Assembly (NCBI GenBank): GCA_044350415.1
Contig: JBILHQ010000002.1
Location: 14,358-78,357, forward strand
Length of the DNA stretch: 64,000 nt
Direction: 5' to 3'
Origin: M3007 sp044350415
GTDB taxonomy: Bacteria; Bacteroidota; Bacteroidia; Chitinophagales; Saprospiraceae
Shown here piece by piece: positions 15,828 through 23,969 of this stretch. How positions within the stretch are numbered: the first letter of the stretch is position 1; the number at the start of each line of letters is the position of its first letter. A program made the position numbers and the translations under genes. The notes beneath the pieces were generated by a model. It made no database searches. It was given only the letters and a program-made list of their open reading frames with translations, and was not told the DNA's origin.

Positions 15828-18539
15828 TTATATTTTTTGAAGTGCCACTACCGCCACAATCACCGTAGCCATAGTCCCTGCGACGGCAAGAATTTGTGTA
15901 AGTGCTTTGTCCCAATCAATGGATTTGCCTTCTTTTTTATCCGTTTTAGGGGATTTCACCAGTTTGGCAGGTACGACCACCACAGAGCCTTTGGCTACGT
16001 GGGGGTATTTCTTAAATAATCCAAAATTGACCGTTCGGTTGATTTTACCATTGGGTTGTTCGACATATACCCGTTTCCGGTTGGCCTCTTTGGAAAATCC
16101 GCCAGCGTATTCGCGCACGTACCAGCCCGCGCGTTTCCCCGGGTGGTAGGCTGCATTGATCTGGTTGTTACCGGCGAGTGATGCTTTGAGGATATTGGGA
16201 AGGTCAGTGTTGGCCCCTTTGATCGTGACTAAGTTTTGTTTTTTGGGCACGTTGATTACGTCGCCCATTTTGAGGATATGGTCCTCTACCCCACCGGGCT
16301 GGTCCAGCGCTTCATTCAATCGGGTGACCACTAATCCTTTGTTGTTTTCGTTGCGGAAAAGGGTGGCTGCCCATGCGTCGGCTTCTCCGGTGAGGCCGCC
16401 TGCCCGCTGGATGATTTTGGACAGGGATTCATTGTTGTCGACTAAGGCATAGCGGCCGGGGTACATTACTTCGCCGTTGAGTTCCACGAATTGCTGGAAC
16501 TCAAAATCGGGTACTGACCGGACGACGATCTCGTCGAAGGGCATAATTGTCAGGTCGGTGCCGCCGCCGGTGATATTGTAGTTGCGGTCTACTTCCACCG
16601 AAATCGCGCGGGTGCGGGTGGGTTGGTTGGTGATGATGTCCACCCGGTAAATATCGATACGGTTGGTGGCGGCTTCGAGTTTCATGCCCCCTGCGAGCGT
16701 CAGCGCGTCCTTCAGGGTGAGGGTTGGGCTAAATGGAAACTTGCCCGGTGTCCGCACGGCACCCACAATATTGATGTCCATCACGTCGGAATACGTGAGA
16801 GAGGAGAGGACCAGCAGGCGGTCGAAGGGTTCCAGTAATACTTTATCCGTTCCTGGTTGGCCGTTTACCTTTCGGTTGAGGTCCACTGCGAGGTAGGACT
16901 TTTCTTTGCTGTTGTTGGTATTGGTCCGGATAATATAGGCTAATCCGTTGGCATCGGGACGCAGTCCGCCGGCGAGGGTAATTGCCTTGGTGACGGACAG
17001 GGCAGAATCTGGCGGAAAAGAGTATCCGGTAATAGAGTCGCGGACGGCACCTGCCACAGAGAAGGTAGCGAAATCTGCGTAGCGCGACCGGGCGTACACC
17101 GTAATCAGGTCTTTGGGCGACAGGAGCAGGTCTTCTGGCGCACCTGCGCTGCGCAAGATGAGATCGGGATTGATCTGGATGAGTTTTTTCGTGCTGTCGG
17201 CATTTTCCCGGAGCAGGAAAGCCATATCAGTACGGGAATCTGTCCGGAGACCACCTTTTTTCAGGAGGTCGCTTATTCTGGGTGTTTCTGCCAGGGCATA
17301 GGTACCGGGTTGGTTGATTTTTCCAGTAATGGTCGCTGTATTTTCAATGATATTCGGGATGGCTCGCACCACTACTTCGTCGCCACTGAGCAGCACAAAA
17401 TTTTGCTTGTCGGCCTGGAGTTTTTTCAGGTTGACATCTATCAGTACCTGTCGGTCATCGACGAATCGTTTGACCTGGATTACTTCTCTGAGGGCATTGG
17501 CCGATAAGCCGCCGGCGAACTGCAGGAGTTCCGTCAGATTTTCGGCATTCACCAGTTCATACCGGAAGGGACGGCGGACGGCTCCTTGTACGGATACAAT
17601 GCGGTCGGCCACCGGAACATGGATGATATCGTTATTTTCTAAGGAAAAATCGAACTGCATGCCCGGATTGTTGATCATTTCATACAAATCGAGGTTGCGG
17701 GTAGTGCGGGCGCGGATAATTTTGATATTGCGCACGGTACCGAGTTCGGTGGGTCCGCCTGCTGCCACGAGGGCATTAAAAGCGGTATTGGTGGCGGCCA
17801 GTGTAAAGCTGCCGGCATTGGTGGCTTCGCCAAAAATATTGACGACGATAGACCGGGCATTGGTGAGACTCACCGCAAACTGCTCCGGGGCAAAGCGGTA
17901 AGAATTGCTGAACCTGCTGCGCAGGAGTTCGCGGGCTTGTCCGAGGGACACGCCTTTGAGGAATATTTTGGGCATTTGCGAGGGCGAAATATACCCTTCT
18001 TTATTGATGGTGAATTTGCTGTCGAACTGCGACGGTCCAAATACACTGATGGTGAGTTCGTCGCCACTGCCGAGCACATAAGAATCGGGCGGTTTGACAT
18101 CGCTGGTGGTATTAAAGAGGGCGAGATCTTTGGCGCGGAAGAGTTGGTGGCCGTATATTTCGGTGGGGGGGAGGTTGTAGGGGTTTTTGGTTTCGGGTTT
18201 CGGGGTTTCGGGTTTCGGGGTTTCGGGATTACTGGTTGCTGGTTGCTGGGCAGTTGTTTCTTGCTCGTTTTCGGGGGGAATTGCGTTCGTGTCCTTTTTT
18301 TCGGCTTCCATTGCTGCTATGACGGCTTCGATGGTGGGCTGGAGCTGCGGTAATTGTTCCGGGGCAACGTTGTCGATATCGATGCCCTTTTCAGCGAGTC
18401 GCTTGCGGACTTCTGTTTCGTCGAGTCCTTTGGCTTTGATCGCGGCTTTGGCTTGTGCTTCGAGAACCGGATTGGTTTGGGCGCTGGCGAGTGTGGCTGT
18501 CAGCAAGAGCACTGACAAGAAGAGGTGTTTGATGTTCAA
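15828..18539 (-). CDS. SLBB-domain polysaccharide export protein (Wza-like)
   Basis: 903 residues. A signal peptide (MNIKHLFLSVLLLTATLASA) is followed by a helical region, a short PETPKP repeat linker (about 125-140), the poly_export domain (PPDSYVLGSGDELTISVFGP, about 150-235) and a series of SLBB domains with GAVRRPFRYEL, GKINQPGTYAL, GAVRTPGKFPF and GEVMYPGRYAL. The C-terminal end holds a hydrophobic helix (ILAVAGTMATVIVAVVALQ). Proteins of this type form the outer-membrane or periplasm-spanning exit channel. The start is TTG at 18539: it is the only codon that keeps the whole signal peptide. A long inverted repeat lies directly upstream. Confidence 0.9.
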   Translation of the reverse strand: MNIKHLFLSVLLLTATLASAQTNPVLEAQAKAAIKAKGLDETEVRKRLAEKGIDIDNVAPEQLPQLQPTIEAVIAAMEAEKKDTNAIPPENEQETTAQQPATSNPETPKPETPKPETKNPYNLPPTEIYGHQLFRAKDLALFNTTSDVKPPDSYVLGSGDELTISVFGPSQFDSKFTINKEGYISPSQMPKIFLKGVSLGQARELLRSRFSNSYRFAPEQFAVSLTNARSIVVNIFGEATNAGSFTLAATNTAFNALVAAGGPTELGTVRNIKIIRARTTRNLDLYEMINNPGMQFDFSLENNDIIHVPVADRIVSVQGAVRRPFRYELVNAENLTELLQFAGGLSANALREVIQVKRFVDDRQVLIDVNLKKLQADKQNFVLLSGDEVVVRAIPNIIENTATITGKINQPGTYALAETPRISDLLKKGGLRTDSRTDMAFLLRENADSTKKLIQINPDLILRSAGAPEDLLLSPKDLITVYARSRYADFATFSVAGAVRDSITGYSFPPDSALSVTKAITLAGGLRPDANGLAYIIRTNTNNSKEKSYLAVDLNRKVNGQPGTDKVLLEPFDRLLVLSSLTYSDVMDINIVGAVRTPGKFPFSPTLTLKDALTLAGGMKLEAATNRIDIYRVDIITNQPTRTRAISVEVDRNYNITGGGTDLTIMPFDEIVVRSVPDFEFQQFVELNGEVMYPGRYALVDNNESLSKIIQRAGGLTGEADAWAATLFRNENNKGLVVTRLNEALDQPGGVEDHILKMGDVINVPKKQNLVTIKGANTDLPNILKASLAGNNQINAAYHPGKRAGWYVREYAGGFSKEANRKRVYVEQPNGKINRTVNFGLFKKYPHVAKGSVVVVPAKLVKSPKTDKKEGKSIDWDKALTQILAVAGTMATVIVAVVALQKI

Positions 18540-18575
18540 GGTATATAGATTTATTGTTTTATTGTTGTGGGTCGC

Positions 18576-18724
18576 CCCCAGCCCCTAAAGGGGAGCCGTC
18601 TGAGCGGGCTGCGCCGGGGTGGTATGATTGTGTGAAGTACTTATGTGATAATCAATTTATTAACTGAATATTTTTTTGCCCCCCGGCGCAGACGGCTCAG
18701 ACGGCTCCCCTTTAGGGGCTGGGG
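18576..18724. repeat. Long GC-rich inverted repeat (44-bp arms)
   Basis: The left arm (18576-18619, starting CCCCAGCCCCTAAAGGGG) and right arm (18679-18724) are reverse complements with only a few mismatches, separated by about 59 AT-rich bases. It sits in the leader of the SLBB export gene, in a 331-bp gap (18540-18870) that otherwise holds only a Uma2-like remnant. Each arm includes a smaller palindrome. Part of the arm also occurs at 4208-4276. As RNA it would form a very stable hairpin between the Gfo/Idh gene and the export gene. Confidence 0.8.
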
Positions 18725-18748
18725 CTGGGTGAGGGCATCACATCCCCC

Positions 18749-18886
18749 CTACTCTTCAAACAACTCCCCAACCGACAACTCAAATCCCGGCAGAAAAGTA
18801 ATGTTCACCATATCACCTTCTACATTGGGCAATTGAGCCTGGTAAATGCCCTGATCGTTCAGGATATACCTTATGGTGTTCCAAAC
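18749..18886 (-). pseudogene. C-terminal remnant of a Uma2-like (PD-D/ExK nuclease fold) gene
   Basis: Reading the minus strand from about 18886 to the TAG at 18749 gives about 45 codons ending in YILNDQGIYQAQLPNVEGD, then MVNITFLPGFELSVGELFEE. This matches the C-terminal end of Uma2 family (DUF820) proteins, where a short beta-hairpin is followed by LPGFELxVxELF. No start codon or catalytic part is present; the upstream end runs into the 3' end of the Gfo/Idh gene in another frame. The fragment was probably left by a deletion or insertion near the inverted repeat. The family call is from pattern memory. Confidence 0.5.
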
Positions 18887-19845
18887 GGATGCCCACTCAA
18901 TGGTAACAAAGCCAATGGATGAAATTCGGCTTCTATCCCAACCACTGGTTGTTCTCTGATCGCGTGCGCCAACCGGATAGCTGGCAGTGCTTCTTCCATG
19001 CCAAATCCGCGTCCTTCGAGTATTTCCCGGTAACTGAGGGTATGAAGGTCGGTGAATCCCTCACTGAATTCGAAATCTTTGCCATCTACAGTAATCGACC
19101 GGAATGTACGGTTGCCTTTTTGGACCGCTTCCCGGGGTAAAGTGTCTGCATTAATACTCATGAACCAGCGGATATTGGCTTTTTCTAACTCCAGAAAGCC
19201 AGCTGCGCGGTCGTGGGTGTGCAGGTGAACGGTCGAATACCGGAGTGCGCCAAAAATCCAGAGCAACATATCGAAGAAGTGGATACCGATATTGGTAGCG
19301 ATGCCGCCCGATTTCTGGGGATCGCCTTTCCAGCTGGTATAGTACCAGTTGCCGCGGGCGGTGATATAGGTCAGGTCGACTTCCAATGGTTTGCCGTGGT
19401 AGTTGGCCAATTGTTCCTTCAACGCAATGATACTGGGATGGAGCCGCAATTGGAGGATATTCCAAACCCGATGGCCGGTTTCTGGTTCCAGTTCCTGGAG
19501 GGCCGCTGCATTCCAGGGATTGAGAACCAATGGTTTTTCACAAATCACCTCCGCGCCATACCGGAGCCCGAATCGAACATGGGCATCGTGGAGGTAATTG
19601 GGCGAACAAATGACGATATAATCAATCTTTTTACCGGCGCGTTTTTGCTTTTCCAAATGCCGGTCAAACCGTTCAAATTCTGTAAAAAAGGCGGCATTAG
19701 GAAAATAACTATCCAGCACCCCAACAGCGTCATTAGGGTCAAACGCAGCAACGAGGTTGTGGCCGGATTCTTTAATCGCTTTCAGGTGTCGTGGTGCGAC
19801 GTACCCTGCAGCGCCGATGAGTGCGAAGTTTTTAATTATTTTCAA
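18871..19845 (-). CDS. Gfo/Idh/MocA oxidoreductase, WlbA/WbpB-like (UDP-GlcNAcA 3-dehydrogenase)
   Basis: 324 residues. NFALIGAAGYVAPRHLKAIK at the N-terminus is the distinctive Rossmann motif of WlbA/WbpB, and VICEKPLVLN and GGIATNIGIHFFDML follow. WlbA oxidises C3 of UDP-N-acetyl-glucosaminuronic acid, giving the 3-keto substrate for the aminotransferase encoded immediately upstream (19832-20962, 14-nt overlap). The start is TTG at 19845; no ATG precedes the conserved motif. The C-terminus (HPLALLPLSGHPF) is complete for the family. Confidence 0.88.
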   Translation of the reverse strand: MKIIKNFALIGAAGYVAPRHLKAIKESGHNLVAAFDPNDAVGVLDSYFPNAAFFTEFERFDRHLEKQKRAGKKIDYIVICSPNYLHDAHVRFGLRYGAEVICEKPLVLNPWNAAALQELEPETGHRVWNILQLRLHPSIIALKEQLANYHGKPLEVDLTYITARGNWYYTSWKGDPQKSGGIATNIGIHFFDMLLWIFGALRYSTVHLHTHDRAAGFLELEKANIRWFMSINADTLPREAVQKGNRTFRSITVDGKDFEFSEGFTDLHTLSYREILEGRGFGMEEALPAIRLAHAIREQPVVGIEAEFHPLALLPLSGHPFGTP

Positions 19846-20962
19846 AGAATTGAATTACCGCCGTAGTAATATATTCCAACACTTCGGCACTCAATTCTGA
19901 ATGCATGGGCAATGAAATAACGGTCCCACAAAGATGTTCTGTCACCGGCAAAGTTCCACCTGCCCAATAAGGAGCAAATGCGGCCTGTCCGTACAAGGGC
20001 ACCGGATAATAAATCATGGCCGGGATATTCCGTTCCTGCAAGTATGCCTTAAGTGCATCGCGCCGGCCGCCATCAACCTGAAGGGTATATTGGTGAAATA
20101 CATGGGTGGAATAGGCTGCCCGCGGCGGGGTGGTTAATCCTTCGATTCCGGCAAATGCCTGGTCATAAATATCGGCAGCAGCCCGGCGTGCATCACAGTA
20201 TTCATCGAGGTGCGGCAATTTGGCACTTAATACCACCGCCTGAAGGGCATCGAGGCGTGAATTGACACCGATTTTATCGTGGTAATACAGGCGTGTTTGT
20301 CCGTGGTTGGCGATAATCCGCGCTTTGGCGGCCAGGTCATCGTCGTTGGTCATGATGGCACCGCCATCGCCGTAGCAACCCAGATTTTTGGAAGGAAAAA
20401 AGGAGGTACATCCAAAATGGCCAATGATACCCGTTTTCTGTCGGGTTCCATCCTGGTGAAAATAATCGCCACCGATGGCCTGTGCGTTATCTTCGATCAC
20501 ATACAGGTTGTGTTTATGGGCAATCGCCATAATAGCTTCCATATCAGCACTTTGCCCGAATAAATGGACCGGAACAATAGCTTTCGTGCGGGGCGTGATG
20601 GCCTGTTCGATGAGGTTTGCATCAATATTAAAGGTCGCGGGATCCACATCGATCATGACCGGATTCAGGCGCAGCAGTCCAATAACTTCCGCAGTCGCCA
20701 CATAAGTAAATGCAGGAACGATTACTTCATCGCCGGGTTGGAGATCGAGGGCCATCATGGCAATTTGCAAGGCATCGGTACCATTGGCGCAAGGAATGAC
20801 GTGCTTTACACCAAGGTATTGCTCGAGTTGTTCCCGAAAGCCATTTACTTTAGGGCCACCAATAAACATAGTGGTATCGAGGACTTCCTGAATACCCTTG
20901 TCGATTTCATCTTTGATCCGCAGGTATTGAGGGCGCAGATCGACCATTTTGATATCGTTCAT
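19832..20962 (-). CDS. DegT/DnrJ/EryC1/StrS aminotransferase, WbpE/WlbC-like
   Basis: 376 residues, a PLP-dependent sugar aminotransferase. Visible are IPCANGTDALQIAMMAL (phosphate-binding region), VIEDNAQAIG (PLP-pyridine Asp) and SFFPSKNLGCYGDGGA with the Schiff-base lysine at residue 192. With the overlapping WlbA/WbpB-like gene it should convert the 3-keto sugar to UDP-GlcNAc(3NH2)A. The ATG start is clear. The N-terminal MVDLRPQYLRIKDEID is typical of the WbpE/DegT group. Confidence 0.9.
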   Translation of the reverse strand: MNDIKMVDLRPQYLRIKDEIDKGIQEVLDTTMFIGGPKVNGFREQLEQYLGVKHVIPCANGTDALQIAMMALDLQPGDEVIVPAFTYVATAEVIGLLRLNPVMIDVDPATFNIDANLIEQAITPRTKAIVPVHLFGQSADMEAIMAIAHKHNLYVIEDNAQAIGGDYFHQDGTRQKTGIIGHFGCTSFFPSKNLGCYGDGGAIMTNDDDLAAKARIIANHGQTRLYYHDKIGVNSRLDALQAVVLSAKLPHLDEYCDARRAAADIYDQAFAGIEGLTTPPRAAYSTHVFHQYTLQVDGGRRDALKAYLQERNIPAMIYYPVPLYGQAAFAPYWAGGTLPVTEHLCGTVISLPMHSELSAEVLEYITTAVIQFFENN

Positions 20963-20974
20963 AAAATTAAATTT

Positions 20975-21032
20975 TAGTCGGTTGGTCCCAGGTCGGTTGG
21001 TCCCAGGTCCGTAGAGTGTACAGGGAGCTGGC
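20975..21032. repeat. Short tandem GTCGGTTGGTCCCAG repeat with dispersed core
   Basis: AGTCGGTTGGTCCC occurs twice in tandem, followed by AGGTCCGTAGAGTGT. The same core (GGTCTGTAGAGTGT after TCCC) is found again at 51438-51460, where it lies inside a GGTTAGT-type repeat cluster. The stretch is noncoding, between the acetyltransferase stop and the aminotransferase start. Confidence 0.6.
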
Positions 21033-21042
21033 CATTTTTTGT

Positions 21043-21648
21043 TTAAATGTCGCCATTCGAGAGCCTAACCAGCACTAACTGATCTGGTACTGCCTTACCT
21101 GGTACCAGCCGATATTCCTGTTTTGTTTCGGGGCAAATTGCCGTTCCGCTTTCATCGAAATGCAGGCGGTGTCCATATTCCGATACCCAGCCGATTTGCC
21201 GGGCGGGATTACCCACCATTAAGGCGTAAGCGGGAACCGGTTTGACGACTACAGCGCCGGCACCAATCATGGCATACGGACCAATAGTATTGCCACAAAC
21301 GATCGTGGCATTGGCACCGATAGATGCCCCTTTCCCTACAGGGGTTTGTTGGTATTGATCGCGGCGAATAACGGCACTTCTGGGATTAATCACGTTGGTA
21401 AATACCATACTTGGTCCGAGGAATACATCATCCGCACAGGTGACGCCCGTGTAGATAGAAACGTTGTTTTGCACCTTCACATTATTGCCGAGTACGACAC
21501 CGGATGACACCACTACATTTTGGCCAATATTACAATTTTCACCAATCACTGCTCCGGACATTACATGGCAGAAATGCCATATTTTCGTACTGTTGCCGAT
21601 AGTGCAGCCTTCGTCGACAAAAGAAGATGGGTGTATTTGAATCGCCAT
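21043..21648 (-). CDS. Sugar N-acetyltransferase, WbpD/WlbB-like (left-handed beta-helix)
   Basis: From ATG 21648 the protein has about 201 residues with many hexapeptide repeats (VDEGCTIGNSTKIWHFCHVM, GQNVVVSSGVVLGNNVKVQN) and ANATIVCGNTIGPYAMIGAG. WbpD/WlbB enzymes acetylate the 3-amino group of UDP-GlcNAc(3NH2)A with acetyl-CoA. A longer frame opening at 21738 would add 30 residues without family similarity, so the start at MAIQIHPSSF is preferred. It sits downstream of the 6-dehydrogenase and upstream of the aminotransferase, in pathway context. The gap 21649-22041 upstream contains only repeats. Confidence 0.87.
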   Translation of the reverse strand: MAIQIHPSSFVDEGCTIGNSTKIWHFCHVMSGAVIGENCNIGQNVVVSSGVVLGNNVKVQNNVSIYTGVTCADDVFLGPSMVFTNVINPRSAVIRRDQYQQTPVGKGASIGANATIVCGNTIGPYAMIGAGAVVVKPVPAYALMVGNPARQIGWVSEYGHRLHFDESGTAICPETKQEYRLVPGKAVPDQLVLVRLSNGDI

Positions 21649-21811
21649 TAAAGATAATGATTTTTCATTTTTGGACAAGGCTTCGCCTTTGATGTGTCGC
21701 AAGGAACCACCGTTTGAAGTGGGTCTACTGAAACACAAATGTTGATAAAAAAGGGATAAAAAAGGTTAAGTTTACACTTAATCCTCTTCATTAATAAAAG
21801 GCACAAAGTAC

Positions 21812-21962
21812 CCTGGTTCGCGATATCGAGTTCCCCCTTTGAAGGGGAGTAGGGGGATGACTCGCCCCGTATTTTGAAGTAATTCCTTCATTGACAATGC
21901 TTTATTTGACTAGTCATCCCCCTAGCCCCCTTCAAAGGGGGAACTCGATACCGCGAACCAGG
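21812..21962. repeat. Palindromic MITE-like repeat, copy B (inverted relative to copy A)
   Basis: A 151-bp element with ends CCTGGTTCGCG and CGCGAACCAGG, arms with GAGTTCCCCCTTTGAAGG, and an AT-rich centre. Its reverse complement aligns over its length with copy A at 1793-1934, including the central TAGTCAAATAAAG and ATACGGGGCGAGTCAT. Outside the arms, the left flanks of both copies share a further AATAAAAGG. No coding capacity is present. Confidence 0.85.
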
Positions 21963-21980
21963 ACGTTTCCCGCATTATTT

Positions 21981-22039
21981 CCACCACTCACCACTAACCA
22001 CTTACCACTTACCACTCACCACTAACCACTTACCACTAA
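21981..22039. repeat. Heptanucleotide repeat tract (ACCACTN)
   Basis: About eight consecutive 7-bp units of the form ACCACTC, ACCACTA or ACCACTT lie just after the stop of the UDP-sugar dehydrogenase. Unlike the copies at 24886-25016 and 62024-62168, no complementary arm is found nearby. Together with copy B of the palindromic repeat it fills the gap 21649-22041. Confidence 0.75.
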
Positions 22040-22041
22040 AA

Positions 22042-23340
22042 TCAAAGTCTCCAATACGTCACATCGTCACCAAAGCTCTTTCGGTTAAACAATCCTTTGA
22101 GGTCCATAATAACCGGTTCGCCGGAAGTGATATTCAGGAGGTCCTGCGGACCCATATCTTTATATTGTTGGTGCCCCACAGCGATCACAATAGCATCGTA
22201 GCCATCGGATATTTTTTCTGTAAGGGTTAGTTTATATTCATGTGCCATTTCATTGGGTGACGCATGGGGATCGTGGACGTGAACATTAATTGAATAATCC
22301 ATGAGTTCCCTGACCAAATCCACGACTTTAGTATTTCGGATATCGGATACATTTTCCTTAAAGGTAATCCCGAGGACCAACACCTTACAGTGTCTGGGAT
22401 TTTTGCCACGTTCGATCAGCATTTGCACTAAGCGCTTGGCAATATGTGCCGGCATACCGTCATTGATACGGCGGCCGCTTAAAATCACCTGCGGATCATA
22501 TCCTACCTGTTTAGATTTATGCAACAAGTAATATGGATCGACACCGATGCAGTGTCCGCCCACGAGTCCGGGGTAAAACTTATTAAAATTCCATTTGGTA
22601 CCGGCTGCTTCAATCACCTCCTGGGTATCAATCCCCATTTTGTCGAAAATCATCGACAATTCATTCATCAGGGAAATATTGAGATCCCGCTGGGTATTTT
22701 CAATCACTTTTGCGGCTTCAGCGACCTTAATGGAGGACGCTTTATAAACACCAGGTTTGATAATGGCGCTGTATACCTGCGCGATATTATCCAGAGCGTC
22801 TTCATCACTTCCCGACACAATTTTAAGAATAGTCGTGAGCGTGCGCACTTTGTCGCCCGGAACAATCCGTTCGGGAGAATAGCCCAATTTAAAATCGCCC
22901 TTTCCCAGAGATAATCCGCTATTGGCTTCGAGAACCGGCAGACAGTCTTCTTCCGTACAACCCGGATAAACAGTGCTTTCAAATACGACATAATCGCCCT
23001 TTTTGAGGGCCATTCCCACACTTGCCGATGCTTTTTGCAATGGCGTAAGATCAGGTACTTTATGGTCGTCCACGTCGGTAGGAACTGCAACCACAAAAAA
23101 ATGGGCCTGCCGGAGATCGTCAATATTGGTAGTAAAAGAAATATCGGCATCCTGAAAGGCAACAGCGTCCAATTCATTGGAGGGGTCAATACCCTGGCGC
23201 ATAAGTACTACGCGACCTTCATTAATATCAAAGCCGATAACTTTAAATTGCTTGGCAAATTCCAGCGCAATGGGCAGTCCCACATACCCTAAACCAATGA
23301 CCGCAATCTGTTTTTTCTTGTCTCTGAGTTCCTGATACAT
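22042..23340 (-). CDS. Nucleotide sugar dehydrogenase (UDP-HexNAc 6-dehydrogenase, WbpA/TviB-like)
   Basis: 432 residues with the three-domain UDP-sugar dehydrogenase layout. IAVIGLGYVGLPIALEFAK binds NAD, FESTVYPGCTEE follows at about 120, and GLVGGHCIGVDPYYL carries the catalytic cysteine at residue 264. The length and SPERIVPGDK segment fit the TviB/WbpA/WbpO group acting on UDP-GlcNAc or UDP-GalNAc. Oxidation to the uronic acid is the first step of the pathway encoded by the following genes. It lies 2 nt downstream of the regulator gene. Confidence 0.9.
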   Translation of the reverse strand: MYQELRDKKKQIAVIGLGYVGLPIALEFAKQFKVIGFDINEGRVVLMRQGIDPSNELDAVAFQDADISFTTNIDDLRQAHFFVVAVPTDVDDHKVPDLTPLQKASASVGMALKKGDYVVFESTVYPGCTEEDCLPVLEANSGLSLGKGDFKLGYSPERIVPGDKVRTLTTILKIVSGSDEDALDNIAQVYSAIIKPGVYKASSIKVAEAAKVIENTQRDLNISLMNELSMIFDKMGIDTQEVIEAAGTKWNFNKFYPGLVGGHCIGVDPYYLLHKSKQVGYDPQVILSGRRINDGMPAHIAKRLVQMLIERGKNPRHCKVLVLGITFKENVSDIRNTKVVDLVRELMDYSINVHVHDPHASPNEMAHEYKLTLTEKISDGYDAIVIAVGHQQYKDMGPQDLLNITSGEPVIMDLKGLFNRKSFGDDVTYWRL

Positions 23341-23342
23341 AA

Positions 23343-23882
23343 TTACTTAATATTCGTCCAAAGTGGTAAGGCCGCTGCATATTGGGTTTTCCATTGCACT
23401 GAGTTGAACTCATCAGATGCATAAATTAGAAAACGGATCTTCCTTTGGATCAATTTTTCTGCTTTTCCAATCAATTGGAATAAATAATTGCGGTCGATAC
23501 CATCGCCAATAAAAACCAAATCAATGACTTGGCTATCGCGGCCCTGCGCGAAATCGCCCGTAATAAAAACGGCGCGGACTTCCCCCAGTCGTTCTATGAC
23601 CGTTTCGATAATTTTATCAAAACCGATATGTTTCAGTAAGATATTGTGAATTTCACTAAACAATGGATATTTTGTATTGACAGTGAATAGCTTTTTATTG
23701 CCATCGGTACGGGAAATAATCATTCCCGCCTGTTCAAAACGATTTAACTCCAATCTGATCGCATTGGACGATTCACCAAATTCAGCCTCCAATCCGCGAA
23801 GGTAGGCAGTGGTACTGCTGTTCAAAAAAAATTTGAGCAGCAATTTGACCCTTGTTTTCGATGAGATAAGCGTTTCAAGCAA
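23343..23882 (-). CDS. Winged-helix regulator with nucleotidyltransferase-like C-terminal half
   Basis: 179 residues. Residues about 5-75 form a winged-helix DNA-binding domain (KLLLKFFLNSSTTAYLRGL, SSNAIRLELNRFEQAGMI). The C-terminal half (VRAVFITGDFAQGRDSQVID) resembles a degenerate nucleotidyltransferase fold of the kind fused to ArsR-like domains. It is the first gene of the polysaccharide transcription unit and is followed after 2 nt by the UDP-sugar dehydrogenase, so a role as locus regulator is likely but inferred. The start is TTG at 23882 (an in-frame TGA lies just upstream), giving MLETLISSKTR as in relatives. Confidence 0.75.
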   Translation of the reverse strand: MLETLISSKTRVKLLLKFFLNSSTTAYLRGLEAEFGESSNAIRLELNRFEQAGMIISRTDGNKKLFTVNTKYPLFSEIHNILLKHIGFDKIIETVIERLGEVRAVFITGDFAQGRDSQVIDLVFIGDGIDRNYLFQLIGKAEKLIQRKIRFLIYASDEFNSVQWKTQYAAALPLWTNIK

Positions 23883-23902
23883 AAGATATCAATTTTGAGC
23901 AG

Positions 23903-23910
23903 CAAAGTTA
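23903..23910 (-). promoter_or_regulatory. -7 element TAACTTTG upstream of the polysaccharide locus
   Basis: The minus strand reads TAACTTTG (consensus TAnnTTTG) 20 nt before the TTG start of the first gene of the locus. No matching TTTG at -33 with standard spacing was found. It is a plausible main promoter of the cluster. Confidence 0.45.
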
Positions 23911-23969
23911 CTCATTCTTTTACAAACTGAATTTAAGTCTACAAAAAATTACGATTAAATTTATGAACC

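Noticed and set aside
18188..18230. Short G/T-rich tandem repeat as a regulatory or recombination element
   Set aside because: It is the coding sequence of the PETPKP linker in the SLBB protein, a common low-complexity linker.
21981..22039. Possible CRISPR array
   Set aside because: The units are contiguous 7-mers without spacers; there are no cas genes or constant-length unique sequences.
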